Assembly (NCBI RefSeq): GCF_009688945.1
Contig: NZ_AP021874.1
Span: 7,172,001 to 7,236,000, forward strand
Length of the DNA: 64,000 nt
DNA from: Desulfosarcina alkanivorans
GTDB lineage: Bacteria; Desulfobacterota; Desulfobacteria; Desulfobacterales; Desulfosarcinaceae
Direction of reading: 5' to 3'
Shown here one piece after another: positions 1 to 9,414 of the stretch. How positions within the stretch are numbered: position 1 is the stretch's first letter; every line of letters begins with the position of its first letter. Below the pieces are notes generated by a model that worked only from the letters and a program-made list of their open reading frames with translations, was not told where the DNA came from and ran no database searches. The position numbers were made by a program, and so were the translations under genes.

Positions 1-400
1 GAAGGGATACATCCCGGACGTCCAGGTCGGGAAACAGCTTCCGGTAATAAAAATAATTGTTGGCCGGCAGGACATCCAGTTCCATGCCCATTACCGCCGG
101 TGGCTTCAGGCCGCTGTCCTGTATCAGCGTCATCAGGGCTTTGGGGCTGTTCAGCGGGACGATCCGTGACAGAGGGGATTCCGACCGGGCGCGTGCCAGG
201 CTTTTGCGGACCATGAGCAGCGGCTTGCCCTGCGCCGGTATGTAAAGGTGCGACTGTTGGATGGTTCCCGAGAAATAAAAAAGATCCGTGTTCTGCAGGA
301 TCAGGGCGCCGTCAATCTCTGCCGCCATCAGCCGCCGCTGGAGTTTTTTAATGCGTTCGTCGATTTCCGCCTTCGGTGTGGAATGGTCTTGCTCGATCAT
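1..400 (-). CDS. M24-family (Xaa-Pro type) aminopeptidase, N-terminal part, cut by window edge
   Basis: Reading the complement from an ATG at 400 gives an open frame that runs off the window start, so only about 133 N-terminal residues are present. The translation begins MIEQDHSTPKAEID and includes LQRRLMAAEIDGALILQ followed by DLFYFSGT. This is the pattern of the creatinase/prolidase N-terminal domain that precedes the metal-binding pita-bread domain of M24 peptidases. The catalytic metal ligands would lie outside the window. A purine-rich AAAAAAGGACC sits upstream of the ATG. It is divergent from the YejBEA-type peptide transporter, so a role in hydrolysing imported peptides is a reasonable inference. 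The family call rests on the N-domain only. Confidence 0.7.
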   Translation of the reverse strand, partial: MIEQDHSTPKAEIDERIKKLQRRLMAAEIDGALILQNTDLFYFSGTIQQSHLYIPAQGKPLLMVRKSLARARSESPLSRIVPLNSPKALMTLIQDSGLKPPAVMGMELDVLPANNYFYYRKLFPDLDVRDVSL

Positions 401-731
401 TGGGTGAGGTCCTTTTTTGAGTTTTACGGGCCGTTTAGGAAAACACAGGTGCAGTGGTACCGTTTAAATAGGACGCAAGACCGCCCCAAGTCAAGTGCCG
501 GCGATTGGCGTCGTGCCCTTAATCCAGGGGACCTTGCGTTGACGCCGGTTCTCCTGCCGGCGCACGACATTGTCGATGAGCCTCAAAAAAAAACGCATTG
601 CCGGCGGTTTCTTGAAAAGGAAGAGTCATTGATGTATGATCGTTTATCAATAAAAAAAGATTTTCGTCCTCATTTATCGGGTACACCCAATGGGGAACGG
701 TTGCCTGCCGCCATAACGAAACCATATTGCC
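401..731. other. divergent intergenic region between aminopeptidase and peptide transporter
   Basis: About 330 bases separate two divergent starts, so promoters for both directions should lie here. I see no close match to a sigma70 or sigma54 promoter. A run of A residues at about 580-590 and an AT-richer stretch at 640-670 are the only obvious composition changes. No clear Shine-Dalgarno sequence precedes the yejB start at 732. Open frames crossing this region (for example 248-967 on plus) are overlaps without recognisable protein features. Confidence 0.4.
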
Positions 732-1757
732 ATGACCGCTTATTTTATCCGTCGATTTTTGCTGATCGTGCCCACATTTCTCGGTATCACCATACTGATT
801 TTTGTGATTACCCGGTTCGTTCCCGGCGGGCCCATCGAACGGATCATCGCACAGGCCCAGCAGCAGGCACTGGAAGGGGGCGGCGCGGCCGTTTCCGAAA
901 CGGTTCAGCGCCAGCCGCTGTCCGACGATCAGATCGACCTGCTGAAAAAGTACTACGGGTTCGATAAACCGGTGTTCGTCAGCTACCTCTCCTGGCTGGG
1001 AAAACTGGTGCGTGGCGATCTGGGCATTTCCACCCGCTATTACGACCCGGTATGGGAGATGATCCGCGAACGGATTCCCATTTCCCTTTATTTTGGCCTC
1101 TTGACCCTGATTGCCACCTACGGGGTCTGTATCCCGTTGGGCATCGCCAAGGCCATCCGCCACAAAAGCGCCTTTGACGACGCATCTTCGGTTCTCGTTT
1201 TCGTGGGCTATGCCATCCCCGGGTGGGTGGCGGGGATCCTGATGATCCTGGTGTTTGCCTCCCATTGGGAGATCTTTCCGCTGGGAGAACTGGTCAGTGA
1301 GAACTTTGACACCATGTCTTTTTGGGAAAAAACCATCGACCTGGCATGGCACTCGCTGCTGCCGCTGACCGCCTACCTGATCGGCGCCTTCAGTTTCATG
1401 ACATTTCTGATGAAAAACACCCTCATGGACAACCTGGCGGCAGATTATGTGAGAACGGCCATGGCCAAGGGGCTCACTTTCCGGCGGGCCGTCTTCGGCC
1501 ATGCCCTGAGAAACAGCCTGATACCCGTTGCCACCACCTTCGGCAACAATATCAGCGTCATCCTGTCCGGATCCTTTCTGGTGGAAAAGGTGTTCAACAT
1601 CGACGGCATGGGCCTGCTGGGCTACGAATCGGTGGTCGAGCGCGACTACCCCGTTGTCATGGGGGTGCTGGCCATCTCCAGCGTGTTGTTCCTTGTGGGA
1701 AACATTCTGTCCGACATGTGCGTGGCAGCCGTGGATCCGCGGGTAAAATTCGAATAG
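732..1757 (+). CDS. yejB: peptide ABC transporter permease, YejB-like
   Basis: 341-residue inner-membrane permease of the DppB/OppB family. The start MTAYFIRRFLLIVPTF and the early segment FVPGGPIERIIAQAQQQALE match the YejB subgroup, which has an insertion after the first membrane helix. The later segment YGFDKPVFVSYLSWLGKLVRGDLG is typical for the family, and the ABC-coupling loop (around residues 230-260, RTAMAKGL) is present. About six membrane helices are visible. It is followed 10 bases later by the YejE-like partner. Together with 2811-6841 it should import oligopeptides or peptide-like compounds; the substrate cannot be told from sequence. Confidence 0.85.
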   Translation: MTAYFIRRFLLIVPTFLGITILIFVITRFVPGGPIERIIAQAQQQALEGGGAAVSETVQRQPLSDDQIDLLKKYYGFDKPVFVSYLSWLGKLVRGDLGISTRYYDPVWEMIRERIPISLYFGLLTLIATYGVCIPLGIAKAIRHKSAFDDASSVLVFVGYAIPGWVAGILMILVFASHWEIFPLGELVSENFDTMSFWEKTIDLAWHSLLPLTAYLIGAFSFMTFLMKNTLMDNLAADYVRTAMAKGLTFRRAVFGHALRNSLIPVATTFGNNISVILSGSFLVEKVFNIDGMGLLGYESVVERDYPVVMGVLAISSVLFLVGNILSDMCVAAVDPRVKFE

Positions 1758-1767
1758 CGAAACGACG

Positions 1768-2811
1768 ATGTCCATCAGCCCCCTGACAAAAAGAAAGCTC
1801 AAGCGGTTTGTCGCCATCAAGCGCGGCTATTATGCCTTTATCCTGCTCGTGACCATGATTCTGGCCTCATTGGGGGCTGAACTGCTGGTCAGCAACCGGG
1901 CCCTGATTGTGTGCTATCAGGACAATTGGTATTTCCCCACATACGGGGACATCATTCCGGGAAAGGCCTTCGGGCTGGATTACGACTACGAGACCGACTA
2001 CCGGGACCTGGCCGACCGATTCCGGTCGCAGTCGACCGGAAACTGGGTGCTGCTTCCGCCGGTCCCCTACAGCCCCTTTGAAAACGACCTGCGCCCCGAC
2101 ATCCTGCCGCCTGAGCCGCCGTCGATCCAGCGCCGCCATTACCTGGGCACTGACACGTCCGGCCGGGATGTGCTGGCCCGCCTGGTTTACGGCTTCCGTA
2201 TCGCCATCCTTTTTGCACTGGTCCTGCTGGTGTCGACCTATGTGGTGGGGATCAGTATCGGTTGCGCCATGGGCTATTTCGGCGGCTGGTTTGATATTCT
2301 CCTGCAGCGCATTATCGAGATCTGGTCGACGGTTCCGTTTCTATACGTGGTGATCATTATTTCGTCCATCGTGGTCCCCAACTTCTGGTGGCTGATCGCC
2401 ATCATGGTCATTTTCGGGTGGATGGGCATGACCTGGACCATTCGAACGGTGACCTACAAGGAGAAGGCCCGTGATTATGTGCTGGCCGCCAGGGCACTGG
2501 GTGCATCGGACCTGCGGATCATCTTCCGTCACATCCTGCCCAATACCGTGTCGATTATCGTCACCTATATTCCGTTTTCCATTTCCGGCGGTATCGTCGC
2601 CCTGACGTCCCTGGATTATCTGGGGTTCGGGCTGCCGCCCCCCACGCCCAGCTGGGGGGAACTGCTCCAGCAGGCCTGGGCCAACTTCAGTGCCTGGTGG
2701 CTTGGCTTCTCGGTGATTTCAGCTATGGTGGTGACCCTGGTCGCGGTGACGTTTGTGGGGGAAGCGGTCCGGGAGGCCTTTGACCCGAAAATGCACACGG
2801 TTTACGAGTGA
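1768..2811 (+). CDS. yejE: peptide ABC transporter permease, YejE-like
   Basis: 347-residue DppC-family permease. After the first helix it carries the YejE-type periplasmic insertion that includes a YFPTYGD segment and a YRDLADRF segment, a recognisable mark separating YejE from DppC/OppC. A LGTDTSGRDVLARLVYGFR motif and the EAA-type loop ARALGASDLRIIFRHILPN (about residues 240-260) are present. It starts 10 bases after yejB and its stop overlaps the next start as TGATG, indicating translational coupling. It pairs with YejB to form the membrane channel. Confidence 0.85.
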   Translation: MSISPLTKRKLKRFVAIKRGYYAFILLVTMILASLGAELLVSNRALIVCYQDNWYFPTYGDIIPGKAFGLDYDYETDYRDLADRFRSQSTGNWVLLPPVPYSPFENDLRPDILPPEPPSIQRRHYLGTDTSGRDVLARLVYGFRIAILFALVLLVSTYVVGISIGCAMGYFGGWFDILLQRIIEIWSTVPFLYVVIIISSIVVPNFWWLIAIMVIFGWMGMTWTIRTVTYKEKARDYVLAARALGASDLRIIFRHILPNTVSIIVTYIPFSISGGIVALTSLDYLGFGLPPPTPSWGELLQQAWANFSAWWLGFSVISAMVVTLVAVTFVGEAVREAFDPKMHTVYE

Positions 2812-4760
2812 TGACGAAGACCCTTACCCGGCTGCCAGAGGTGGCCCGTTGCTGCCCCCGTTCCGGCGCCGTTGCCGCCGACCGTCGCTGGCGTGCGGTT
2901 TCCCGGCTTTGCCTGATGGTGCTGCTTCTTATCCTGATTCCCGGTTGTTCCCCGGAAACGACATCGACGGGAGGGGAGAGGGGGGCGGATACGGAAAACG
3001 GAACGCCGCCCAAACCGGCACCCGCGGCACCGCGTGAGCCCCTGCCGGAGGGCATCGAATGGCTCACCAACGACAGCGCCCCGGTGTTTGCCGATCCGGG
3101 AGCGCAGCGGGGCGGCACCCTGCACCAGGCCCTGGCATCGTTCCCGCTGACCTTTCGGGTGGTGGGGCCCGATTCCAACACCAGTTTTCGGAGCGCCATC
3201 CTGGGCAACCAGCTGAGCCTGACCGGCATCCACCCCAACACGCTGAACATCATTCCGGAACTGGCCACCCACTGGGCTTTCGGGCACGACAAGAAGACCA
3301 TGTATTTCAAGATCAACCCCAAGGCCCGATGGTCGGACGGGGTGCCGGTCACGGCCGATGATTTTGCCTACACCCTGGATTTCATGCGTTCACCTTATAT
3401 CGTGGCGCCCTGGTACAACGACTACTACGCCAGCGAGATCGACCGCGTCGTGGTTTTTGACGACCACACCCTGGCGGTGGTGGGTGCCAAGGCCCAGCCG
3501 GATCTGCACCTGAAAATCAGCATCAGCCCCACACCCCGGCATTTTTTCGATCCCCTGGGAGAAGATTTCATCCGTCGAACCAACTGGGCCGTGGTGCCGA
3601 ACACCGGACCCTACCAGATCGACCGCTTCAAGAAAGGGCGGTATGTTCGTTTTGCCCGCAAGGAAGGCTGGTGGGGGGATGGCCTGCGCTACTTCAAGCA
3701 CCGGTTCAACGTGGAGACGGTGCTGTTCAAGGTGATCCGAGACCCCAACCTTCAGTGGGAGTATTTTAAAAAGGGCAAGCTGGATGTCTACCCGGCGACG
3801 ATTCCGCAGTACTGGCACATCAAGACCCGCACCCCGGTGGTGGAAAAGGGGTACGTGCATAAAATGTGGTTTTTCAACGACACCCCCCAATCGGCCATGG
3901 GGCTGTGGATGAACATGGACCGGGATATTTTCAAGGACGTCAACCTGCGCTATGCCTTTGCCCACGCCATGAACGTGGAGAAGGTGATCACCCAGGTCCT
4001 GCGCAACGATTACTTCCGTCTGGAGAGTGCTTACGTGGGGTACGGCCCCTACACCAATTCGGCCGTCAGGGCCCGGCGCTACGATATCGGCAAGGTGGCG
4101 GCCTACATGACCCGGTCCGGGTGGGCGCGCGGCCCCGACGGTATCTGGGAAAAAAACGGGCGGCGGTTCAGTGTGGAGGTGGTCTATTACCGCGACGACC
4201 ACACCGGACGGTTGGTGGTGCTCAAGGAAGAGGCCAAAAAAGCGGGCATCGAGCTGCAGTTGCTTAAACTGGATCCCTCGACGGCGTTCAAAAAGATCCT
4301 GGAAAAGCGACATGACGTGGCCTGGCTGGGGTGGAGCACGGGGCTCAGGCCTCATTTCTGGGAGTTCTGGCACTCGGCCAATGCCCACAAGGGCCAGACC
4401 AATAACGTTACCAATACCGACGACCCGGAAATGGATGGCCTGATCGATGCCTACCGCAACTCGCTGGACGAGACCGAACGCATCGACCTGGCCCATCGGA
4501 TTCAGGTCCGGGTCCACGAGATCGGGGCTTACGTGCCCACCTTCATGGTTCCCTATTTCAGGGAGGTCTACTGGCGGTGGTGGCGCCTGCCCGACCCACC
4601 GGCCACCCGCACCTCAGGCAGCCTGTTCGACCCGTTCGGCAGCGGGAGCGGCGGCCTGTTCTGGTTCGACCCGTCGCGTTACGAACAGACCCGGCGGGCC
4701 ATGGCCGACAAAATTGCCTTTGACCCGGTCACCGCGGTGGACCGGACCTATAAACCCTGA
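2811..4760 (+). CDS. yejA: peptide-binding lipoprotein of ABC transporter, family 5 (YejA-like)
   Basis: About 649-residue extracellular solute-binding protein. The N-terminus has a basic stretch, then LCLMVLLLILIPGC, a lipoprotein-type signal ending at Cys about 45 residues in, followed by a Pro/Ala-rich linker. The family-5 core is recognisable: RWSDGVPVTADDFAYTLDFM and NTGPYQIDRFKKG, then a long C-terminal lobe. An ATG at 2811 overlaps the yejE stop; a GTG at 2808 is the alternative start. The protein delivers peptides to YejBE at the outer face of the inner membrane. The proline at -2 of the lipobox is unusual, so lipidation is likely but not certain. Confidence 0.85.
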   Translation: MTKTLTRLPEVARCCPRSGAVAADRRWRAVSRLCLMVLLLILIPGCSPETTSTGGERGADTENGTPPKPAPAAPREPLPEGIEWLTNDSAPVFADPGAQRGGTLHQALASFPLTFRVVGPDSNTSFRSAILGNQLSLTGIHPNTLNIIPELATHWAFGHDKKTMYFKINPKARWSDGVPVTADDFAYTLDFMRSPYIVAPWYNDYYASEIDRVVVFDDHTLAVVGAKAQPDLHLKISISPTPRHFFDPLGEDFIRRTNWAVVPNTGPYQIDRFKKGRYVRFARKEGWWGDGLRYFKHRFNVETVLFKVIRDPNLQWEYFKKGKLDVYPATIPQYWHIKTRTPVVEKGYVHKMWFFNDTPQSAMGLWMNMDRDIFKDVNLRYAFAHAMNVEKVITQVLRNDYFRLESAYVGYGPYTNSAVRARRYDIGKVAAYMTRSGWARGPDGIWEKNGRRFSVEVVYYRDDHTGRLVVLKEEAKKAGIELQLLKLDPSTAFKKILEKRHDVAWLGWSTGLRPHFWEFWHSANAHKGQTNNVTNTDDPEMDGLIDAYRNSLDETERIDLAHRIQVRVHEIGAYVPTFMVPYFREVYWRWWRLPDPPATRTSGSLFDPFGSGSGGLFWFDPSRYEQTRRAMADKIAFDPVTAVDRTYKP

Positions 4761-4775
4761 TCGGATCGGTGGATC

Positions 4776-5792
4776 ATGACCAAGACCCCTTCAGACCCCC
4801 TGCTGACCGTTGACCGACTGGTGGCCGCATTTGATACCGAGGCCGGACGGGTGCGGGCGGTCGATCAGGTCAGCTTCTCGCTGGACGCCGGAACCATTTT
4901 GGGATTGGTGGGTGAATCCGGCTGCGGAAAAAGCGTAACCGCCCTGTCCATCATGCGGCTTTTGCCCCGGCCGGCCGGCGTGATCGAAAGCGGCGCCATC
5001 CGACTGGACGGCACGGATCTGGTGACACTGGCTCCCGATGCGATGCAACGCGTCCGGGGACGGCGCATCGGGATGATCTTCCAGGAACCCATGACCGCAT
5101 TGAACCCGGTCCACCGAATCGGACGGCAACTGCTGGAGGTGTTCGCCCTGCACCGCCAGGACATAGACGCCGCCGGGCGGGTCGAAGCGGCCGTGGCCCT
5201 GCTGTCGCGGGTGGGCATCCCCGAGGCCCGGGTCCGCATGGATGATTATCCCCATCAGATATCCGGCGGCATGCGTCAGCGGGTGATGATCGCCATGGCC
5301 CTGGCCGGGAAACCGGATATGCTCATCGCCGACGAACCGACCACGGCGCTGGATGTGACCATCCAGGCCCAGATTCTTGAGCTGATTGCCGACCTGCAGG
5401 CCGAAACCGGCATGGCCGTGCTTTTCATCACCCACGCACTGGGGGTTATCGCTCAGATCTGCGAATACGTGGCCGTCATGTATGCCGGGCAGATTGTGGA
5501 ACATGCTCCGGTGGGCGCGCTGTTCAAGCGCCCGCGGCATCCCTATACCCAGGGGCTGCTGGCTTCAATGCCCAGGCTGTCATCGGAAAACAAAAGTGTG
5601 CTGCCGGTGATCCGGGGAACCGTGCCCAGCCTGGCGCAACTGCCCGCCGGGTGCCGGTTCCAGAACCGATGCCCCCATGTGATGGACCGCTGTAAAAAAG
5701 AGGCGCCCGGGCCGGTGGTCCTGGACGGGGACCACTGGGCACGATGCTTTTTGCTCGAAAGGCAGGAGCCCATTTCAAAAGGCTCATCCTAA
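4776..5792 (+). CDS. peptide ABC transporter ATPase, DppD/OppD type
   Basis: 338-residue nucleotide-binding subunit. Walker A GESGCGKS is at about residues 46-53, the signature is ISGGMRQRVMIAMALA, and Walker B is MLIADEPTTALDVT. The C-terminal oligopeptide-transporter extension with the CRFQNRCPH...C cysteine motif, which in this family binds a 4Fe-4S cluster or metal, is intact. It lies 15 bases after the binding protein. In E. coli the YejF ATPase is a fused double domain; here the two halves are separate genes (this one and the next). Confidence 0.88.
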   Translation: MTKTPSDPLLTVDRLVAAFDTEAGRVRAVDQVSFSLDAGTILGLVGESGCGKSVTALSIMRLLPRPAGVIESGAIRLDGTDLVTLAPDAMQRVRGRRIGMIFQEPMTALNPVHRIGRQLLEVFALHRQDIDAAGRVEAAVALLSRVGIPEARVRMDDYPHQISGGMRQRVMIAMALAGKPDMLIADEPTTALDVTIQAQILELIADLQAETGMAVLFITHALGVIAQICEYVAVMYAGQIVEHAPVGALFKRPRHPYTQGLLASMPRLSSENKSVLPVIRGTVPSLAQLPAGCRFQNRCPHVMDRCKKEAPGPVVLDGDHWARCFLLERQEPISKGSS

Positions 5793-5821
5793 CGATATCA
5801 GGCCTGTATTGAGAGGTTATC

Positions 5822-6841
5822 TTGACCGTAGACGATGGTGAAGCGCTGCTGCGCGTGCAAAACCTGAAGATGCACTTTCCCATCCGCGGCGGCGTGCTGC
5901 GGAAACGGGTGGGGCAGGTGCATGCCGTGGACGGCGTTTCATTGACGGTGAAACGTGGCGAAACCATGGGGCTGGTCGGTGAATCCGGCTGCGGCAAGAC
6001 CACCGTGGGCCGTTGTATTCTCAGGCTCTACCAACCCACCCGGGGGCGGGTGATCTTTGAGGGGCAGGATCTGCTGAAGGTGGGTTCGCCCTCACTGCGT
6101 GCGGCCCGCCGCCAGCTGCAGATGATCTTTCAGGACCCTTTCGAATCCCTCAATTCCCGACACACGGTGGGGGATATTCTCGCCGAACCGTTTATCATTC
6201 ACCGCATCGGAACGCCTGCCCAACGATCCCGCTCGGTCGCCGGCCTGCTCGAACGGGTCGGCCTGGCCCCCGATGCGGCCAGCCGTTTTCCCCACGAATT
6301 TTCCGGCGGACAGCGACAGCGCATCGGCATCGCCCGCGCTATCGCCCTCAATCCCAAGCTGGTGGTCTGCGACGAGCCGGTATCGGCCCTGGATGTTTCC
6401 ATCCAGTCCCAGATCCTCAACCTGCTGCTGGCGCTTCAAAAAGAGCTGGGCCTCAGCTACCTGTTCATTGCCCATGACCTGGCCGTGGTCAAACATGTAT
6501 CGGACGCAATTGCGGTCATGTACCTGGGCCGCATCGTCGAACGGGCAGCGGCGGGGGTGCTTTATGAATCGCCCCTTCACCCCTACACCCAGGCGCTGAT
6601 TGCGGCCATTCCCGATCCGGATCCATTGAAGAAAAACGTGTCGCCGCCGATGCTTTCCGGTGACGTCCCGTCCCCCATCAACCCGCCGCCGGGGTGCCAT
6701 TTCCATCCGCGGTGCCCCTATGCCAGGGGGCGCTGCCGAACTGAAACGCCGGCCCTGGAAGCATTCGGCCGGTCAGATACCGGTCATTGGGTGGCCTGCC
6801 ACTTCGCCGGCCGGCTTGGTAGAGAGGGCGGCGCCTCCTGA
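5822..6841 (+). CDS. peptide ABC transporter ATPase, DppF/OppF type
   Basis: 339-residue second nucleotide-binding subunit with Walker A GESGCGKT, signature FSGGQRQRIGIARAIA and Walker B LVVCDEPVSALDVS. The C-terminal cysteine-containing extension (CHFHPRCPYARGRC) is present. The likely start is TTG at 5822, because the conserved N-terminus (LLRVQNLKMHFPIRGG) follows within about ten residues and GAGAGG lies just upstream. Its last 69 bases overlap the 3' end of the convergent L,D-transpeptidase gene. It completes the transporter operon that starts at 732. Confidence 0.88.
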   Translation: MTVDDGEALLRVQNLKMHFPIRGGVLRKRVGQVHAVDGVSLTVKRGETMGLVGESGCGKTTVGRCILRLYQPTRGRVIFEGQDLLKVGSPSLRAARRQLQMIFQDPFESLNSRHTVGDILAEPFIIHRIGTPAQRSRSVAGLLERVGLAPDAASRFPHEFSGGQRQRIGIARAIALNPKLVVCDEPVSALDVSIQSQILNLLLALQKELGLSYLFIAHDLAVVKHVSDAIAVMYLGRIVERAAAGVLYESPLHPYTQALIAAIPDPDPLKKNVSPPMLSGDVPSPINPPPGCHFHPRCPYARGRCRTETPALEAFGRSDTGHWVACHFAGRLGREGGAS

Positions 6842-8605
6842 TGCATCAGCCGGTGTGCCGGGGCCCGTTTTCAACGGGCGGCATACCGCCGACAGCAGGC
6901 TTTGTGCCCGGTGGCCGCTGCACACCACCAGACGGGAACCCTCCGGTTCGATGGCCTGTAACAGTTTCCGGTCCCGCCCATAGATGTCTTTCCTGAAATG
7001 GGCCCTTCCATCCGCATCGGCCCAGGCCGTAAAATAAACCAGATGTACCGGAATCGGCCGCTCGAGCAGCACGGTTTTCCGTTGCCCCATCTCGGTGGCG
7101 GCTTCCAGACGGTCCCGATCCCATCCCTGGTCGCTCAGCAGATGGTGTGCCAGCACCATGGGCCTTTCCACCCGCACGCATCCGGATGAGAAACTGCGGC
7201 CCTGGCGGTTAAAAAGGGCTTTGCCGGGTGTGTCGTGGATGTAGATGCTGTGACGGTTGGGGAACATGAATTTGACCCGTCCCAGCGCATTCATGCCGGA
7301 GGGGTCCTGCCGGAGGCGGTAGGGAAAATAGCGGGCTGACAGGTGTTCCCATTGAATGCCCGACGGGTCCAGCTCGCGTGCCTGGCGATCCCAGCTGTCA
7401 AATACCCGGATGCCCTGCCGGATCAGATACGCCGGATCGGCGATCACCCTGGGCAGAATATCCCTGCGGGCGATTTTTTGGGGGATGTTCCAATAGGGAT
7501 TGAATTCCAGGTAGGCGATCCGGCCGGACATGACGGGTGTCTGTCGTTTTTTTCGACCCACAATGGCACGCAGGCGTTTGACGGTCGTATCGGCTTCCAC
7601 CACCCTCAGTTCGAAAGCGGGGATGTTCACCAACAGATGGCGGTCGCCAAGATCGTCCGGGAACCACCGCCAGCGCTCCATGTTGAGTTTGATCCGGGTG
7701 ATGCGTTCTCCCACGGGAACGTTGAGCGCCGCCCGGGTGCGTTCGCCCACCAGGCCGTCGATACGCAGACCGTGGCGTCGCTGGAAGGATTTTACGGCGG
7801 CTTCCACGGTACCGTCATACCCGGCAGGCACCATGAGCATATCACCGGGACCGTCTCCCGTTTTGCATAGCCTGCGCTTCAGCGCCTCGACACGCGGCCC
7901 CTTGTCCCCCATGCGAAGTGCGGGGCCCGGCGGGACGGTTGGCCATCCCCCTTCCGCCCGGATCCGTTCATACCCTGCCAGCGCCTTTCTGAGACCCTGA
8001 TATGCCGGGTTGACGGGGTGAAGAGACCCGACATAGGCCGCCAGCCGATCTTCGGCCAATGCCCGTGCCAGTTCGACGGGTATATCTCTGGTCTGCGGCC
8101 GCCGCCAGGCGAGCCATTGACTTGAGACGGTTTCAGGCATGACCCGGCCCCGGTTCAGGTCCTGCGCATAGCGAAGCAGCCCGGCCGAGAGCATCACATC
8201 GAATTGGATATGAGGCGCCAGCCGGGGGAGGGGGGACGCATCGGCGAATGAAATTTCCTGGGTGGGCATGCGGTTCAGGGGGACCGGTGGCGCGTCATCA
8301 ATAAAGAGACCGTTTCTGGCGGCAAGGGCCATCAGATGCAGCAGGATTTCACCTTGCGGCAGCAGACCGGCGGGGCCGTTCCACACCGGTTGAAAGCCGA
8401 CCTGGCGGTAGAATCGCGCCAACGGGTGCAACGGGTTACGTCCCATCCCGGCCAGCCTGTTTTCCTCCATCTGTGCGATCGGTGCCAGCCAGGCATGCAA
8501 TTCGTGGTCAACGGTCGGAATCCGTTCGCGCAGCGCAGCCGCCGGGCAGGGCTGGAAAAGCGTGATCAGCACCACAAGGATCGTTATGATGGTCGAATTC
8601 GTCAT
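6773..8605 (-). CDS. L,D-transpeptidase with peptidoglycan-binding domain (YcbB/LdtD-like)
   Basis: 610-residue secreted enzyme with an N-terminal signal peptide (hydrophobic TIITILVVLITLF, cleavage near PAAA). A peptidoglycan-binding-1 domain lies at about residues 230-290 (QRRHGLRIDGLVGERTRAAL), then a YkuD catalytic domain. The catalytic motif is complete: IHDTPGKALF supplies the histidine and FSSGCVRVE the nucleophile Cys476. Length and order fit the YcbB/LdtD group that makes 3-3 crosslinks in peptidoglycan in the periplasm. The last 23 codons overlap the ATPase gene on the other strand, outside the conserved domain. It is probably monocistronic. Confidence 0.88.
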   Translation of the reverse strand: MTNSTIITILVVLITLFQPCPAAALRERIPTVDHELHAWLAPIAQMEENRLAGMGRNPLHPLARFYRQVGFQPVWNGPAGLLPQGEILLHLMALAARNGLFIDDAPPVPLNRMPTQEISFADASPLPRLAPHIQFDVMLSAGLLRYAQDLNRGRVMPETVSSQWLAWRRPQTRDIPVELARALAEDRLAAYVGSLHPVNPAYQGLRKALAGYERIRAEGGWPTVPPGPALRMGDKGPRVEALKRRLCKTGDGPGDMLMVPAGYDGTVEAAVKSFQRRHGLRIDGLVGERTRAALNVPVGERITRIKLNMERWRWFPDDLGDRHLLVNIPAFELRVVEADTTVKRLRAIVGRKKRQTPVMSGRIAYLEFNPYWNIPQKIARRDILPRVIADPAYLIRQGIRVFDSWDRQARELDPSGIQWEHLSARYFPYRLRQDPSGMNALGRVKFMFPNRHSIYIHDTPGKALFNRQGRSFSSGCVRVERPMVLAHHLLSDQGWDRDRLEAATEMGQRKTVLLERPIPVHLVYFTAWADADGRAHFRKDIYGRDRKLLQAIEPEGSRLVVCSGHRAQSLLSAVCRPLKTGPGTPADASGGAALSTKPAGEVAGHPMTGI

Positions 8606-9122
8606 CGGCCCTTTGGGGGGTGACGGGTTGACCGGCCAGTGTCGGGCCCTTCGCCCTGCAGGCCGAATGCTGCGGCCAGGGAAAAGCCGTGGCTTGCCGC
8701 AGAGGTGGCCGCTGGAGCCGGCAATCTGACACCCTATCTATCAAGAAACGGACCAATCTGATGGTATTGTTCCAAATAGAGAAAATCATGCAATTTCAAT
8801 TAGATAAAAAATGGTGCCGGATGGTGGGCCGTTGATACCGGGCAAATTAAGAAAAAAAATTCATAATTTTTAAGAAATAAAAATCATCAGTGGGCGGCCG
8901 CCTGGCCAGGGTTTGGTAACTTTTTTTCTTGACAATTTTCGGGCAACTTCATAACTACTTTATAGCTACTATGTGATTAAGTTATAGCCTTTATGCAGAA
9001 CCGGCTCCCGGATCAGAGCGGGTCGTCGGCAGAATCAGAAAGAACGTGGACTGGTATTCATCTGAGCCGCCGGTAGATATGGATCTGAAAAAAACAACAG
9101 GTTCCCCCGAATGGGAAGGGTT
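8606..9122. other. intergenic region with AT-rich block and possible promoter ahead of the bam region
   Basis: The segment 8740-8990 is clearly richer in A and T than its surroundings. TTGACA at 8929-8934 fits a -35 box, but a good -10 at the usual spacing is lacking; TAACTA at 8952 is the nearest. The hexamer TATAGC occurs twice (starting at 8961 and 8983) and could be part of an operator. No protein-coding signal was found here. It probably holds the promoter for the small gene at 9123 and the bam operon, plus that of the L,D-transpeptidase on the other strand. Confidence 0.4.
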
Positions 9123-9323
9123 ATGGCCCCCCGGAAAAAAAAATTGGATCCCGCCGCGACCGTCAATGCGCAGGAACCGCCCGGCACGCGTCCCAGGGCC
9201 GAGTTCAGGGTTTACGGGGAAGAGATGATTGAAAAGGAGGTCAGGCCGAGTGGAAAAACCGGTCGTATCTATCTGCCCCCCGACTGGGTGGGCAAGCATG
9301 TCAAAATCATTCGAATCGATTGA
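9123..9323 (+). CDS. small DUF2080-family (AbrB-like) protein upstream of benzoyl-CoA reductase
   Basis: 66-residue protein whose C-terminal half (YGEEMIEKEV, then GRIYLPPDWVGKHVKIIRID) matches the DUF2080 pattern, a family often labelled putative transposon-encoded. The short strands around GRIYLPPDWVGK resemble a SpoVT/AbrB swapped-hairpin DNA-binding fold. I chose the ATG at 9123 because GGAAGGG lies directly before it; an ATG at 9111 is possible but has no ribosome site. A paralogue with 28 of 36 identical C-terminal residues sits at 17692-17862, on the far side of the bam operon. A regulatory role is inference. Confidence 0.65.
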   Translation: MAPRKKKLDPAATVNAQEPPGTRPRAEFRVYGEEMIEKEVRPSGKTGRIYLPPDWVGKHVKIIRID

Positions 9324-9338
9324 TCGCGGCGGAAAAAG

Positions 9339-9355
9339 GACGGATGACATCCGTC
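9339..9355 (+). promoter_or_regulatory. small hairpin in the leader of bamB
   Basis: GACGGAT and ATCCGTC form a perfect 7-bp stem with a 3-base loop. It lies 16 bases after the DUF2080 stop and 60 bases before bamB. No T-run follows, so it is more likely a leader or mRNA-processing structure than a terminator. Confidence 0.35.
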
Positions 9356-9414
9356 GTCTGCAGCCGGGTTCAACCCGCAGGCCGTGGAATCCGGGAACAT
9401 AGAAGGGAAACATC

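Noticed and set aside
519..1820. 433-residue minus-strand open frame opposite yejB
   Set aside because: His/Gln-rich shadow translation with no domain; yejB on the other strand is unambiguous.
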